64,000 bases of DNA from JADFDG01 sp965232985. Lineage in GTDB: Bacteria > Pseudomonadota > Gammaproteobacteria > Pseudomonadales > JADFDG01. The first letter of the stretch is position 1; every line of letters begins with the position of its first letter. Under the pieces are notes generated by a model. That model searched no databases. It was not told the origin of the DNA and was given only the letters and a program-made list of their open reading frames with translations. Below, in pieces: positions 63,952-64,000 of this stretch. The translations under genes and the position numbers were made by a program. Location: contig CBDDRC010000043.1 of the NCBI GenBank assembly GCA_965232985.1, forward strand, positions 80,363 through 144,362, in the 5' to 3' direction.

Positions 63952-64000
63952 ATGCAGGACTTTTATCGGCGCAAACCAAAAAGAAAAACCCGCCACGGCT
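63952..64000 (+). CDS. Possible gene start, cut by window end
   Basis: ATG 63952 opens a frame reading MQDFYRRKPKRKTRHG to the window edge: strongly basic, like the cytoplasmic tail of a bitopic protein. There is no good ribosome site before it. Only 16 codons are visible, so it could be chance. Confidence 0.25.
   Translation, partial: MQDFYRRKPKRKTRHG

Overview
The window is GC-rich chromosomal DNA from a gammaproteobacterium that I cannot place to genus. The evidence is gene order. ponA / pilMNOPQ-aroK-aroB-damX-like / gltB-gltD-hemE, rpmE / priA-argS-ftsN-like-hslV-hslU, and ubiE-ubiJ-ubiB ... hisE-tatABC are all arranged as in Pseudomonas and relatives. RecBCD, SlyX and YajQ fit the same class. 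Several departures from that order (phoX where hisI is expected, an accessory toxin-antitoxin zone beside recBCD) argue against Pseudomonas itself. I saw no rRNA, tRNA or CRISPR array.

Layout: (1) 1-1.2 kb: a truncated unknown gene, a small zinc-ribbon membrane protein and an orphan arsenate reductase. (2) 1.5-4.4 kb: accessory cassettes. Two toxin-antitoxin pairs are each followed by an integron-type attC recombination site, and the second attC is split by an IS110-family (IS1111-like) insertion sequence. The non-coding tail of this IS can be folded into a guide-RNA-like structure whose two internal-loop strands match the two sides of an attC. (3) 4.4-17.5 kb: glutathione transferase, a lipoprotein, the recC-recB-recD operon preceded by a WYL-domain regulator, glyoxalase II-like gloC, a DUF4279-like gene and cysC. 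(4) 17.5-19.5 kb: a third attC in the opposite orientation with a MazEF-type pair, then a DUF4143 ATPase whose start codon lies in a nested palindrome. (5) 19.6-25.9 kb: desaturase, yajQ, slyX, a GGDEF protein, and a co-directional run of a lipoprotein, DUF2834, acetoacetate-decarboxylase-like, Bax-like and thioesterase genes. (6) 25.9-41.3 kb, minus strand: hemE, gltD, gltB, damX-like, aroB, aroK and pilQPONM. (7) 41.5-51 kb: ponA, rpmE, priA, argS, ftsN-like, hslV and hslU. (8) 51-61 kb: purK and purE on the minus strand, then an unknown gene coupled to ubiE-ubiJ-ubiB, phoX, hisE and tatABC. (9) 61-64 kb: a large Ig-like-repeat lipoprotein and possibly the first codons of another gene.

How they work together: most of the window is housekeeping (recombinational repair, type IV pilus assembly, aromatic and glutamate biosynthesis, haem, cell wall, proteolysis, ubiquinone, Tat export). 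The unusual part is the cassette zone at 1.5-18.3 kb, an integron-integrase-free cluster of attC sites carrying toxin-antitoxin pairs. It is invaded by an IS whose encoded RNA appears able to specify attC as its target. All functional calls rest on reading protein sequence and motifs by eye; no database search was run.
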